Shown: piece after piece, positions 19,184 to 30,358 of the stretch
Numbering within the stretch: the first letter of the stretch is position 1
Layout of the letters: every line of letters starts with the position of its first letter
DNA from: JALORV01 sp963754065
Lineage (GTDB): Bacteria; Pseudomonadota; Gammaproteobacteria; Burkholderiales; Burkholderiaceae_F
Direction of reading: 5' to 3'
DNA length: 64,000 nt
Assembly (NCBI GenBank): GCA_963754065.1
Contig: CAVWFH010000003.1
Location: 1 to 64,000, forward strand
Position numbers and translations under genes: made by a program
The notes under the pieces: generated by a model
Seen by the model: only the letters and a program-made list of their open reading frames with translations
Told to the model about the DNA's origin: nothing
Databases searched by the model: none

Positions 19184-19750
19184 ATGTTGACCTCGATCCG
19201 ATCCGTCTTCAATCACCCCGGCATACGCCGCGCCTATGTGCGTCTGCGCGTGCCGCTGGCCATCGTGGCCATCGTTGTGGCGTTTCCGTTCCTGCGACGC
19301 GACTGGCTACTCGCGGGATTCGTCGTTTCCATGGTGGGCGAACTGATCCAGCTGTGGAGCTTCGCGTCGCTCGACAAGAATTCCGACCTGGCGATCCGCG
19401 GACCGTACGCGATGGTGCGCAATCCGATGTACCTGGGGCGGTACTTCATCCTGCTCGGCTTCCTGATGCTGCTGGGTACAGGGTGGATTCTCGTGCTCTA
19501 CACGGTGGCGTACTGGTTCTACATGGACACGCGTGTCGAGCGCGAAGAGGCGCATCTGCGGCCCATCTTCGGACCGCGCTACGACGAGTACTGCGCCCGC
19601 GTGCGCCGCTTCATGCCCGGGCCGCCGCTGCCGGGACAGCCAGTCGCTTACTGGAACTGGACGCTCTTCCGCCAGAACAATGCGGCCGCCAATCTGCTCG
19701 GGACGCTGGCCGTATGGGCCGTCGTCGCCGCCTGGTTGTTGCTGCGCTGA
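19184..19750 (+). CDS. Isoprenylcysteine carboxyl methyltransferase-like membrane protein
   Basis: A 188-residue protein with at least four hydrophobic segments and the ICMT/PEMT-type SAM-binding motif region RGPYAMVRNPMYLGRY, followed by RVEREEAHLRPIFGPRYDEY. Bacterial members methylate unknown small molecules or lipids in the membrane. It sits 18 bases downstream of the kinase-fold gene. Confidence 0.85.
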   Translation: MLTSIRSVFNHPGIRRAYVRLRVPLAIVAIVVAFPFLRRDWLLAGFVVSMVGELIQLWSFASLDKNSDLAIRGPYAMVRNPMYLGRYFILLGFLMLLGTGWILVLYTVAYWFYMDTRVEREEAHLRPIFGPRYDEYCARVRRFMPGPPLPGQPVAYWNWTLFRQNNAAANLLGTLAVWAVVAAWLLLR

Positions 19751-19915
19751 CGCGCGCGCAGCGTTCACCTCCTTCTTGATACAGCGTCCGGATGAACCCG
19801 GACGGGATAGTCGCCCGGGCAGCAGCGCGGCAGCATTCGGAATGCCCGACGCGCGGGCGCTCAAATCTTCAAACCGGGCGGTTTCTTGCTCTTCAACTTG
19901 TTCGACTCGCTTCGC

Positions 19916-22639
19916 ATGCCGCCTCGTTGGACGCGCTTCGCTGCCTGCGCGGCCGCCGCATTGCTGGCGGCCTGCGGCGGCGGCGACAGCACACCGTCGA
20001 CCCCCGCGGCGCTGGTCAGCCCGACACCGACGGCGCCCTCGCCCGCAGGAGTGGCGATCACCGGATTTGCACCCACGGCCGGAGCGCCCGGGAGCGTCGT
20101 GAATGTCAGTGGTGCTTCGCTGAGTGCCGTGACCTCGGCGCGCGTGGGCGGCGTCGACGCGACCTTCCGCGCGCTCTCCGATGCCGCCCTCGAGGTCACC
20201 GTGCCGGCCACTGCCCGGACCGGTCGCATCGAATTGAACGCGGCGGGACGTGTGCTGCTGTCAGAGGCCGACTTCACCGTCATGTCGGTACCGGCGGTCA
20301 CCGCGCTGACGCCGACGACGCTGCTGCCGCCGGGGCGCATCACGCTGGCCGGCACTGCTCTCGATCTCGTGCGCGAAGTGCGCCTGAACGCGCTGGTGCT
20401 CACGATTGCCACACGCACACCGACTTCGCTGGCCGTCGATGTTCCTGCGGGTGCGATGTCCGGGACGCTGACCGTGGTCGATACGGCCGGCGTCGCGCGC
20501 CCCCTGGCGCAGATGATCACGATCGCGGGTCCGGTGACCATGAGTTCGTTTTCGCCTGCCACGATCGTGACCGGCCAGACGCTCACGGTGAATGGAACGA
20601 ACCTCGATCGGGCTTCCTCGCTCGTGTTTGCCAACGGGGCGACCGCGACGATCGCAGCGCGCACCGGCACGACGCGGCTGACCGCCGTGGTGCCCGATGC
20701 GGCGGCCAGCGGCGTGTTCCGCGTGCGCGCGGACGCCGGCGACGAGGCGCTATCGGCGACCGCGCTGCAGGTGATCCCGGCGGTTCGGGTCGATGCCAAC
20801 GCCGTATATCGCGTGGCGGCTGCTGGGGATTCCGTGACGATCACCGGCACTGGTCTCACCGAGGTCGCCACCGTCCGGGTCGGATCGACCGCTGCAACAA
20901 TCGTCACGAAGGCGGCGACGCAGCTGGTTTTCACTGCGCCCGGCAGCCTCGCCTGCGGAGCGATCACGCTGGAGTCGGCATCGCAGCCGTCGGTGGCGGG
21001 CGGCAGCCTCGTCGTCGGAGCGGGCTGCGTCGCCACGGTGGCCGGCGTCGAGTTTGCGCAGGTCCTTTCGCAGGGACCGACGGACACTCGTTTGCGGCTG
21101 GTCCCTGGCAAGGAGACCTGGGCGCGCGCTTTCGTCGTGTCGGCCCAGGCGAATGTGCCCGCACCGCTCGTTCGACTGACCGGTTACAACGGCGCCGCGA
21201 TCCTCGGCACCGTCGACATGGCAGGCCCGGCGATGCTGCCGGTCGCGTCCGGGGCAACGGCACCCGACAGCGTCCGCTACAACGAAGCACAGAGCTTCAA
21301 CGTCGAACTGCCGGCAGCGTGGGTGCGCAGCGGCCTTTCGGTGCGTGTCGAGGTCGACCCGTTGCGCCAGCTCGGCGCGCCCGTCGTGGTCGATGCGACT
21401 CCCTCGGTGGGTGTGAACACACGCATCGAAGTCGTGCTGGTGCCCGTGGTCTCGGGCTCGTTCGTGCCGACAATGCCAACCGTCGACGCTGTGCGCGACG
21501 AGATCACGCGCCGCTTTCCGATCCCGCGCGCCAATATCACGGTCACGGTGCGTCCGTCGTATACGCTGACGAGCACGACCGACGGTCTGGACACGTCGAG
21601 CGAGTGGACGAATGCCCTGATCGAGCTCAACCAACTGCGCTCGATGGAAGCGGGTTCGAACGCGACCCGCTTCTACTTCGGTGTCGTGCGCCGGTCCGGC
21701 GGCGGGATCGCCGGCATCGGCTACGTGCCGGGCCGCACCGCGCTCGGCTGGGACTCGACCACGCAGTGGGCGCGAACGATGTCGCACGAGATGGGACACA
21801 ACCTCAGCCGGCCGCATGCGCCGTGTGGCGGCGTAGCGAACCCGGATCCCAACTACCCTTACGCCGGCGGTGTGCTAAGTGGCACTCCGTTGATGGATTC
21901 GGTGCCTGCGGCGATCGACATCGTGTCGCCCGTCAGCCAGACCGACATCATGGGGTACTGCAGCGGCTCCTGGTTCTCTGACTACAACTTCCGCGAAATG
22001 CAGCGCTACATGGAAGGGCAGCCGAGCCTCATTGCCACGCTGGCCACACAGGCGACTCAGATCGCGGCAGACGCGGTCGAGCAGGACATGCTGCTGGTGG
22101 CCGGCACTATCGGTCAGGACGGACTTCAGCTCGCGCCGGTGCAGTCCATGCGCGCCGTGCCCGCGTCCGGCACCGGCGAATACACACTGAGGGTGTTGCT
22201 GCGAGATGGCCGCACGTTCGAACACGCTTTCGACGCCGAACTGGTCGATCACACCGAGTTGCCCGAGCGGCACTTCGCGATTGCGATCCCGGATCCGGGT
22301 GCTGCACTCGCGCGCATCGACGTTCTGCGAGGCTCAACCCCGGTGCCGTTACGCTCGTCGGGCCAGGCCACGGCGCAGCGCGCCACCCGGGCCAGCATCG
22401 AGCGGCTGCGTGGTATCGACTGGAACGAAATCAATGGCAGGTTGCGCGTCGAATGGGACACGGCGGCCGCGTCGCATATCGCAGTCACCTATGTCCTCGA
22501 CGGCGCCCGCACGGTGCTCGGTGTGAGCCGCACCGGTGGTGTAGCCGAGTTCGATACCAGCGCACTGCCGGCCGGTGGACGATTCGAGATTGCGCTCACC
22601 GACGGACTGAACGCACGCGCGCTGCAGCTTCGCCGCTAA
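19916..22639 (+). CDS. Lipoprotein with IPT/TIG repeats and metzincin protease domain
   Basis: A 907-residue exported protein. The N-terminus has a lipobox (LLAAC, Cys20) followed by GGGDSTPS. About four IPT/TIG-type immunoglobulin-like repeats follow (residues ~45-375). Examples are ITGFAPTAGAPGSVVNVSG, ALTPTTLLPPGRITLAG, SFSPATIVTGQTLTVNG and GDSVTITGTGL. The protease region has the extended zinc motif HEMGHNLSRPH (about 624-634) and a Met-turn-like DIMGYC near 680, defining a metzincin. The C-terminal ~200 residues form beta-rich domains. It is probably a surface or secreted protease. I prefer the ATG at 19916 to the TTG at 19886 because the signal peptide starts there. Confidence 0.85.
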   Translation: MPPRWTRFAACAAAALLAACGGGDSTPSTPAALVSPTPTAPSPAGVAITGFAPTAGAPGSVVNVSGASLSAVTSARVGGVDATFRALSDAALEVTVPATARTGRIELNAAGRVLLSEADFTVMSVPAVTALTPTTLLPPGRITLAGTALDLVREVRLNALVLTIATRTPTSLAVDVPAGAMSGTLTVVDTAGVARPLAQMITIAGPVTMSSFSPATIVTGQTLTVNGTNLDRASSLVFANGATATIAARTGTTRLTAVVPDAAASGVFRVRADAGDEALSATALQVIPAVRVDANAVYRVAAAGDSVTITGTGLTEVATVRVGSTAATIVTKAATQLVFTAPGSLACGAITLESASQPSVAGGSLVVGAGCVATVAGVEFAQVLSQGPTDTRLRLVPGKETWARAFVVSAQANVPAPLVRLTGYNGAAILGTVDMAGPAMLPVASGATAPDSVRYNEAQSFNVELPAAWVRSGLSVRVEVDPLRQLGAPVVVDATPSVGVNTRIEVVLVPVVSGSFVPTMPTVDAVRDEITRRFPIPRANITVTVRPSYTLTSTTDGLDTSSEWTNALIELNQLRSMEAGSNATRFYFGVVRRSGGGIAGIGYVPGRTALGWDSTTQWARTMSHEMGHNLSRPHAPCGGVANPDPNYPYAGGVLSGTPLMDSVPAAIDIVSPVSQTDIMGYCSGSWFSDYNFREMQRYMEGQPSLIATLATQATQIAADAVEQDMLLVAGTIGQDGLQLAPVQSMRAVPASGTGEYTLRVLLRDGRTFEHAFDAELVDHTELPERHFAIAIPDPGAALARIDVLRGSTPVPLRSSGQATAQRATRASIERLRGIDWNEINGRLRVEWDTAAASHIAVTYVLDGARTVLGVSRTGGVAEFDTSALPAGGRFEIALTDGLNARALQLRR

Positions 22640-22699
22640 GGGCTCCACGCGTTGCTGTGCCGCCAGTCGCGGCAGGTCACTGTGACCCGCTCGGTGGCG

Positions 22700-22993
22700 C
22701 TACTGACTGTCGGCCAGCAGCGGCTTGACTTCCGGATGGCGCTGCACCCACGCTCTCACGTAAGAGCACACGGGCAATACGTCCATGCCGTTGTCGGCTG
22801 CGTGCTTGAACGAAGCCTTCACAAGGGCGGAGGCGATGCCCTTGCCCTCCAGCTGCGCCGGCACCTCGGTATGCACCAGCATCATCGTGTCGCCGTGCAT
22901 GCGATAGTCGGACCGGCACAGCATGCCGTCCACCACCGCCTCGAAGCGCATCGCGGCCGGATTGTGCTGGATCGCGAATTTCGTTTCGTCCAT
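22700..22993 (-). CDS. GNAT-like N-acetyltransferase (YidJ/YjdJ type, 97 aa)
   Basis: A 97-residue single-domain protein of the small Gcn5-related family. The acetyl-CoA-binding region reads HTEVPAQLEGKGIASALVK and is followed by the conserved VLPVCSYVRAWVQRHPE. The length matches the family. Substrates of these mini-GNATs are unknown. It lies 42 bases downstream of rhlE on the same strand. Confidence 0.88.
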   Translation of the reverse strand: MDETKFAIQHNPAAMRFEAVVDGMLCRSDYRMHGDTMMLVHTEVPAQLEGKGIASALVKASFKHAADNGMDVLPVCSYVRAWVQRHPEVKPLLADSQ

Positions 22994-23035
22994 CGGTACC
23001 TCGCGTCGCGGCTCGTCCCGATCCGCGAGGCAAGC

Positions 23036-24562
23036 TTAGCGCCCGCGGCGATGCGGAGGTTGCATGAACGCGGGAATGTTGGTGCGGACCAGCGAGTCAC
23101 CGCCGGATGTTCCCTGCGTACGGGCCGTGTGGCCCCGCGCCGGTGCAGGCGAGGGCTTCGCCGCCGAACGATCAGGGCTGGTCGCGCGCGCGCTACCAGT
23201 CGCCGGTGCCGAGCGCTTGGCCGCAGCCGTACCCGCTCGCTGGCCTGACGACGGGCCGGGTTGTGCCGGCGGACTGACGCGACCCTTGCCATGCGACGGC
23301 GCGGAGCGCGCAGCCTGATCGCGGCGTGCGGGGGAACGGGGAGCCGTGCGCGGCGCGTTCGACTTGCGACCGCCGTGCGGTGCCCGGGCCGGGCGCTGCT
23401 CGACGTCGTGCGTCGCGCCGGCTGCAGCGGACGGTTGATAGCTGGGCACAGTCATGCGCGGGATCGGGCGTTTGATCAGTCGCTCGATGTCGCGCAGAAG
23501 CGCTTCTTCGTCGCGGCTGACCAGCGAGATCGCTTCTCCGGTCGCGCCGGCGCGACCCGTGCGGCCGATGCGGTGCACGTAGTCCTCCGGTACGTTCGGC
23601 AGGTCGAAGTTGACGACGTGCGGCAGCTGCTCGATGTCGAGTCCGCGCGCCGCGATGTCGGTCGCGACCAGCGCCTGCAGGTCGCCCTTCTTGAAGTCGG
23701 CCAGTGCACGCGTGCGCGCGTTCTGGCTCTTGTTGCCGTGGATCGCGAGTGCCGCGACGCCGTGCTTGCCGAGATACTCGGCGAGGCGGTTGGCGCCGTG
23801 CTTGGTGCGCGTGAACACCAGCACCTGGAACCACTGGTTGTCCTTGATCAGGTGCGCGAGCAGCTCCGACTTGCGGGTGCGCTCGATGCTGATCGCTTTC
23901 TGGTCGACGGCCTCGACAGTCGAGTTGCGCGGCGTGGCCTGGACCGACACCGGATTGCGCATCAGCGTGGCTGCCAGCGTCCGGATCTCGTCCGAGAACG
24001 TGGCCGAGAACAGCAGTGTCTGCCGCTGCTTCGGCAACTGCGCGAACACGCGCTTCATGTCGGGCAGGAAGCCCATGTCGAGCATACGATCGGCTTCGTC
24101 GAGGACCAGCACTTCGATTTTCGACAGGTCGATCGTCTTTTGCCCGACGTGATCGAGCAGGCGGCCGGGCGTGGCGACGACGATGTCGACGCCGCGCTTG
24201 AGAGCGTCGAACTGCGGCCGGATCGACACGCCACCGAAGATGACGGCGCACTTGGCGTTCACATGCTTGCCGTAGTCGCGCACGCTTTCCTCGACCTGCG
24301 CGGCGAGTTCGCGCGTCGGCGCGAGGATCAGAACGCGCGGTGCGCGGTGCTCGCGCGGGGTGGTGCCAAGACGCTGCAGGATTGGCAGCACGAAGGCCGC
24401 GGTCTTGCCGGTGCCGGTCTGCGCGCCCGCCATCAGGTCACTGCCGGCCAGGACCGGAGGAATCGCCTGCAACTGGATAGGCGTGGGCTGGGTGTACCCG
24501 AGGTCGGTGACCGCGCGTACAAGTGCCTCGGACAAGCCGAGGGCTTCAAACGATGAATTCAA
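23036..24562 (-). CDS. rhlE: DEAD-box ATP-dependent RNA helicase RhlE
   Basis: A 508-residue RNA helicase. The Q motif region (GYTQPTPIQLQAIP), motif I AQTGTGKT, motif II DEAD, motif III SAT, RGLDIEQLPHVVNFDLP and HRIGRTGR are all present in order (residues 1-370). The N-terminus MNSSFEALGLSEAL is typical of RhlE. The C-terminal ~130 residues are a disordered basic tail rich in Ala, Arg, Pro and Ser, probably for RNA binding. RhlE acts in ribosome maturation and RNA turnover. The upstream 184-base gap (24563-24746) must hold its promoter. Confidence 0.93.
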   Translation of the reverse strand: MNSSFEALGLSEALVRAVTDLGYTQPTPIQLQAIPPVLAGSDLMAGAQTGTGKTAAFVLPILQRLGTTPREHRAPRVLILAPTRELAAQVEESVRDYGKHVNAKCAVIFGGVSIRPQFDALKRGVDIVVATPGRLLDHVGQKTIDLSKIEVLVLDEADRMLDMGFLPDMKRVFAQLPKQRQTLLFSATFSDEIRTLAATLMRNPVSVQATPRNSTVEAVDQKAISIERTRKSELLAHLIKDNQWFQVLVFTRTKHGANRLAEYLGKHGVAALAIHGNKSQNARTRALADFKKGDLQALVATDIAARGLDIEQLPHVVNFDLPNVPEDYVHRIGRTGRAGATGEAISLVSRDEEALLRDIERLIKRPIPRMTVPSYQPSAAAGATHDVEQRPARAPHGGRKSNAPRTAPRSPARRDQAARSAPSHGKGRVSPPAQPGPSSGQRAGTAAAKRSAPATGSARATSPDRSAAKPSPAPARGHTARTQGTSGGDSLVRTNIPAFMQPPHRRGR

Positions 24563-24746
24563 ACGAAACTCCTGAGCACGGCCTGCGCGAACTTTGCTCG
24601 CCGGACCGGTTCAGGCAGATGCAACTAGGGTAAAAGACTTCGAGGGAGCGTGTTGACAACCACGATGGATGGGTGCGAACCGGAACCGACGCACCGCAAT
24701 CAGGGCCGAATGGTACACGAAGTCAATGACTTAGGCGGGCTTTGTC

Positions 24747-25316
24747 TTACAAGCCAATGTCCGCGCCCCACAGCACCGCGATGCCGATCAGCGCGAACAC
24801 GACCGCGGCCAGGCCGTTCATCACGCGCTTGGGCAGTTTCTCCGCGGCGACGTTACCCAGAAGCACCGCAGGCACATTGGCGATCATCATGCCGATCGTG
24901 GTTCCTGCGACGACGGCGACCAACGCGTCGTAGCGCGCGGCCAGGGCCACGGTCGCAATCTGCGTCTTGTCGCCCATTTCGACGATGAAGAAGGCGATCA
25001 GCGTCGTGCCGAACACGCCGAAGCGTGACGCCTTGTCGGTGTCGTCATCGAGCTTGTCTGGAACCAGCATCCAGAGCGCCATGGCGATGAACGAGAGCCC
25101 GAGCGCCCAGCGCATCGCGTCCGGGCCGATCGTGCGGGTGAGCCAGGTGCCGACCGCACCGGCGAGGAAGTGATTTGCAAGCGTGGCAACCAGGATGCCG
25201 AAGATGATCGGCCACGGCTTGCGGTACTTCGCGGCCAGTGCGAGCGCGAGCAACTGCGTCTTGTCGCCGATCTCGGCGAGTGCGACGACGCCGATGGAAA
25301 TGAGGAATGCGGTCAA
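24747..25316 (-). CDS. TMEM165/GDT1-family cation (Mn2+/Ca2+) transporter
   Basis: A 189-residue inner-membrane protein with two inverted halves, each carrying the family signature: ALAEIGDKTQLLAL and FIVEMGDKTQIATV. About six to seven transmembrane helices are evident. Family members export Mn2+ or exchange Ca2+/H+. The start is inferred as TTG at 25316, because the conserved fold begins TAFLISIGVVALAE and no ATG is close. The longer frame to 25403 adds an unlikely polar N-terminus. Confidence 0.88.
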   Translation of the reverse strand: MTAFLISIGVVALAEIGDKTQLLALALAAKYRKPWPIIFGILVATLANHFLAGAVGTWLTRTIGPDAMRWALGLSFIAMALWMLVPDKLDDDTDKASRFGVFGTTLIAFFIVEMGDKTQIATVALAARYDALVAVVAGTTIGMMIANVPAVLLGNVAAEKLPKRVMNGLAAVVFALIGIAVLWGADIGL

Positions 25317-25456
25317 TTGGGGATTCTGATGTGGAGTGCTTGCTCTTGGCACCGGCAAGGCTGCAGAGCGGGCGCAAGCGTACACTTGAAAAACTGCCTT
25401 CATGGCGAGTGACCGCCGTCCGCGGTCCCCGTGCCCGGGTCTACTCGCTCATCTCG

Positions 25457-27442
25457 ATGACTTCAGTTCTTGCGCGGTGGCGCGCGACCCTCGCTCGCAC
25501 GTTCAAGCTGCTCTTCCCGGGACGCTACGCTGTCGCCGGCATTGTCGTCGTCGCCTACCTCGCTGTGAGCCTGCTCACGCGTGTCGGACTGGCATTCTTC
25601 AACGGCGAGGCGACGGAGTTCCTCCCGTGGCGCGTTGCCGGATGGCTGCTGATCGGATTGGCCTATGACCTGGCGGCCGCAGCTTTCTGGCTGCTGCCGA
25701 TCGCGCTGCTCGCTTGGGCTTGGCCTGCGGGCCGTGCGCATCGGGCGTTCGGTGCGGTCGCGATCGTGCTGGCGACCGTTGCGTTCGGCATCTTCGTGTT
25801 CACAGCCGTGTCGGAGTTCGTTTTCTGGAACGAATTTTCTTCGCGCTTCAACTTCATCGCGGTCGATTATCTGATCTACACGCGCGAGGTAATCGGCAAC
25901 ATCCGCGAGTCGTACCGACTGACGCCGATCCTGCTGGGGCTTGCAGCGACGACGGCCGTCCTTGTCGCGCTGGCGGTGCGGCCGCTGTGGCGGACGGCGC
26001 AGTCGCCTGCGCCTGGATTCGGCCGGCGCTCCGTGCAGATGGCCGGTTACATTGCAGTGGCGCTCGCGTCCTATCTACTGGTTCCGTCGACATGGAAGGA
26101 ATTCTCGAGCAGCGTCCAGTCGCAGCAGCTGGCGGGCAACGGGCACTGGGAGTTTTTTCACGCGTTCAACACCAACGAGATCGACTACGACCGTTTCTAT
26201 GCGACGGTACCGATCGAACAGGCCTTCAAGGAACTGCGCGGCGAGTTCACCGACGCCGGGCCGGTCGAGTTCACCGGGGACAGCGGGCTGCCGATCGAGC
26301 GTGTAATTCATGGCGCCGGGCCGGAGAAACCACTGAACGTCGTGCTGATCTCGGTGGAGTCGATGTCGGCCGACTACATGGGCGCGTTCGGCAACGCGAA
26401 AGGCCTGACACCGCATCTTGATCGGCTTGCTCAAGAGGGACTGCTGTTTACGAAGCTCTACGCGACCGGAACGCGCACTGTGCGCGGGCTCGAAGCACTT
26501 GCACTTTCGCTACCCCCGACGCCGGGCCATTCAGTGGTCAAGCGACCCAACAATGATCACCTGTTTACCGTGGGCGAGGTTTTCGCCGAGAAGGGCTACG
26601 AGCCGCTCTATCTCTATGGCGGCTACGGCTACTTCGACAACATGGAACACTTCTTTGGTGGCAACGGCTACACCGTCATCGACCGCACGGCGCTGGACAA
26701 GGCCGACATTCACTACGAGAACATCTGGGGCGTGGCCGACGAGGACCTCTTCACGCTGACGCTGCGTGAGCTCGATCGTCGTCATGGCGCCGGCACGAAG
26801 TTCTTTGCTCACGTGATGACGACATCGAACCATCGTCCCTATACCTACCCAGCGGGCCGCATCGACATTCCGCCGAAGACCGGCGCCGATGGCGCCGTGA
26901 AGTACACCGACTGGGCGATCGGCGATTTCATCGGCCGGGCGCGGACACGACCCTGGTTCGACGACACGCTGTTTGTCATCGTCGCCGATCACTGCGCTGC
27001 TTCGCGTGGCAAGACCGACCTGCCACTTGACCGCTTCCATATCCCGCTGCTGATCTATGCGCCGAAGCACATCGCTCCGGCGCGCATTGACACGATCGCC
27101 TCGCAGATCGACGTCGCCCCGACCGTACTCGCGCTTTTGAATTTCAATTATGTCTCGCGCTTTTTCGGACAGGACATCCTGAATGAAGGTCGCACGCACG
27201 AGCGTGCGGTGATGGCCAACTACCAGACGGTCGGTTACTACGAGCACGGAATGCTGGTCGAGCTGCGGCCGCAGCGGCGCGTGCGCGTCATCGATGCCGC
27301 GAGTGGCCGCGAGCTGCCGCCGAGCGACGAAACCCGGCACTTCACCGACGAAGCGATCGGCTATTACCAGGGCGCAAGCAACGCCCTCCGCACCGGGGCT
27401 CTGCGCTTGCCCGGCCACCTCCTGCCGCGGCCCGTCAAGTGA
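25457..27442 (+). CDS. LtaS/OpgB-like sulfatase-fold membrane enzyme
   Basis: A 661-residue protein with about five N-terminal transmembrane helices (residues ~15-210) and a periplasmic alkaline-phosphatase/sulfatase-fold domain. Motifs include VVLISVESMSADYMGAFGN, the nucleophile region TKLYATGTRTVRG (Thr), SNHRPY and VIVADHCA. Gram-negative relatives transfer phosphoglycerol or phosphoethanolamine to periplasmic glucans or lipids; the exact acceptor is unknown. I start at the ATG at 25457, which places the first helix near the N-terminus; the open frame extends upstream without a convincing start. ettA follows after 52 bases on the same strand. Confidence 0.88.
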   Translation: MTSVLARWRATLARTFKLLFPGRYAVAGIVVVAYLAVSLLTRVGLAFFNGEATEFLPWRVAGWLLIGLAYDLAAAAFWLLPIALLAWAWPAGRAHRAFGAVAIVLATVAFGIFVFTAVSEFVFWNEFSSRFNFIAVDYLIYTREVIGNIRESYRLTPILLGLAATTAVLVALAVRPLWRTAQSPAPGFGRRSVQMAGYIAVALASYLLVPSTWKEFSSSVQSQQLAGNGHWEFFHAFNTNEIDYDRFYATVPIEQAFKELRGEFTDAGPVEFTGDSGLPIERVIHGAGPEKPLNVVLISVESMSADYMGAFGNAKGLTPHLDRLAQEGLLFTKLYATGTRTVRGLEALALSLPPTPGHSVVKRPNNDHLFTVGEVFAEKGYEPLYLYGGYGYFDNMEHFFGGNGYTVIDRTALDKADIHYENIWGVADEDLFTLTLRELDRRHGAGTKFFAHVMTTSNHRPYTYPAGRIDIPPKTGADGAVKYTDWAIGDFIGRARTRPWFDDTLFVIVADHCAASRGKTDLPLDRFHIPLLIYAPKHIAPARIDTIASQIDVAPTVLALLNFNYVSRFFGQDILNEGRTHERAVMANYQTVGYYEHGMLVELRPQRRVRVIDAASGRELPPSDETRHFTDEAIGYYQGASNALRTGALRLPGHLLPRPVK

Positions 27443-27494
27443 CGCGGCCGATCCGGTAATCTGCGCGCCTTTTGGCGCTTCTGTAACAACGGCC

Positions 27495-29162
<1,668 letters not shown>

Positions 29163-29244
29163 TCGGGTCGCATAGGGGCGTCGGAAGCCGGCGCGTCCGC
29201 AGCGGCAGTCATATTGCTACGGCACCACGTTCGGGACGCCGAGT

Positions 29245-29661
29245 TCACCTCGAACGTGCCGTACGTACCTGTGCTGGCTTGGCCAGGTCGTCGAGGATCG
29301 GGCACTCCGGGCGCTCGTCGCCATGGCAATGGTGGACGAGGTCCTGCAGGGTATCGCGCATCGTTTGCATCGCGATGATGCGCGCATCGAGCTCAGTGAC
29401 GTGCCGAAGTGCAAGGCGCTTGACGTCGGCACTGGCGCGGCGCCGGTTGCTCCAGAGTCCGAGCAGCGCGGTGATTTCCTTGATCGAGAAGCCCAGGTCA
29501 CGTGCGCGCCGTGTGAAGCGCAGCATATGGACATCGGCCGCCCGATAGATGCGGTAGCCAGCGACCGTGCGTCCTGCTTTCGGGAGCAGGCCGATCGCCT
29601 CGTAATGTCGGATCATCTTGGCCGATACACCCGACTGTTGAGCCACGGCACTGATGTTCAT
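29245..29661 (-). CDS. cueR: Cu(I)-responsive MerR-family regulator CueR
   Basis: A 138-residue regulator with a MerR helix-turn-helix (NISAVAQQSGVSAKMIRHYE, then GYRIY) and a long dimerisation helix. The metal-binding loop is CHGDERPECPIL: two cysteines spaced as in CueR, which bind Cu(I), Ag(I) or Au(I). The ATG at 29661 is preferred over the in-frame ATG at 29712. It lies 117 bases downstream of the DUF4396 gene on the same strand. A CueR operator stands before that gene, so cueR is probably at least partly under its own control. Confidence 0.93.
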   Translation of the reverse strand: MNISAVAQQSGVSAKMIRHYEAIGLLPKAGRTVAGYRIYRAADVHMLRFTRRARDLGFSIKEITALLGLWSNRRRASADVKRLALRHVTELDARIIAMQTMRDTLQDLVHHCHGDERPECPILDDLAKPAQVRTARSR

Positions 29662-29778
29662 GAACCCCTCGCGGCGCGCATCCGCGAGCTCGAAGTACTT
29701 TGGACCCTTCAATTCGGCCTCCCTGTCTCGTGCGGCGCGCGCCGCGTGACGGGCGCGTCCCGCGGCCGCGCATGATTG

Positions 29779-30303
29779 TCAATGGTGGTGGTGCCGATGG
29801 GCGACGGCGTGTCCCCGCCCGCGGGCAATCAGATACCGATTGACCGGGAAAGCGGCCACTGCCGCGATGGCCAGCGCGATGGCCAGGCTGGACCAGAAGA
29901 GCAGGGAGGTGAGGGGTGCCTCCATGGCGCCCGGGATGACCAGCATCACTGCATTGTCGACGAGTTCCATGATCGCAATTGACGCTGTATCGGCGATCAG
30001 TGCGAGTCGCGCGGCGGCCGCCAGTGCCATGCCTGACCGCAGCAGCGGGATCATGGTCAGCAGGTAGCCCGAAATGAAGGCCAGCACGATGGCCAGCGCG
30101 ATGGTCGATAGATTCGACCAGCCGAACGCCGTTCCGATCACGAGGCCAAGTACCTCGCCTATCGCACAGCCGGTGAGGCAGTGCAGCGTTGCCGACAAAC
30201 TCAGTCGGTTGAGGCTCTGCGCTGGAGCGCCGGCGGGCGTCGGCGCATGAGGAAGTCGGCGCTGATGTTCCCGGTGCAGGTCATGCGGTTGAGTCGTGTC
30301 CAT
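29779..30303 (-). CDS. DUF4396 membrane protein with His-rich termini
   Basis: A 174-residue integral membrane protein with four hydrophobic segments matching DUF4396 (LHCLTGCAIGEVLGLVIG; FISGYLLTMIPLL; IADTASIAIMELVDNAVMLVIPG; LLFWSSLAIALAIAAVAAF). Both ends are His-rich: PHDLHREHQRRLPHAP at the start and HAVAHRHHHH at the end. This suggests metal binding. An operator matching CueR lies 56-76 bases upstream, and cueR follows on the same strand. A role in copper handling at the inner membrane is inferred from this context only. I start at the ATG at 30303. Confidence 0.85.
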   Translation of the reverse strand: MDTTQPHDLHREHQRRLPHAPTPAGAPAQSLNRLSLSATLHCLTGCAIGEVLGLVIGTAFGWSNLSTIALAIVLAFISGYLLTMIPLLRSGMALAAAARLALIADTASIAIMELVDNAVMLVIPGAMEAPLTSLLFWSSLAIALAIAAVAAFPVNRYLIARGRGHAVAHRHHHH

Positions 30304-30358
30304 GAAGGGCTCGCAGTTGTCAGGGTTGATCGAACGGTGTGGCCAGACCAGACGATGC

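Noticed and set aside
25317..25456. Possible Mn2+ (yybP-ykoY) riboswitch before the GDT1-type transporter
   Set aside because: The short upstream region lacks the conserved internal-loop sequences I would expect.
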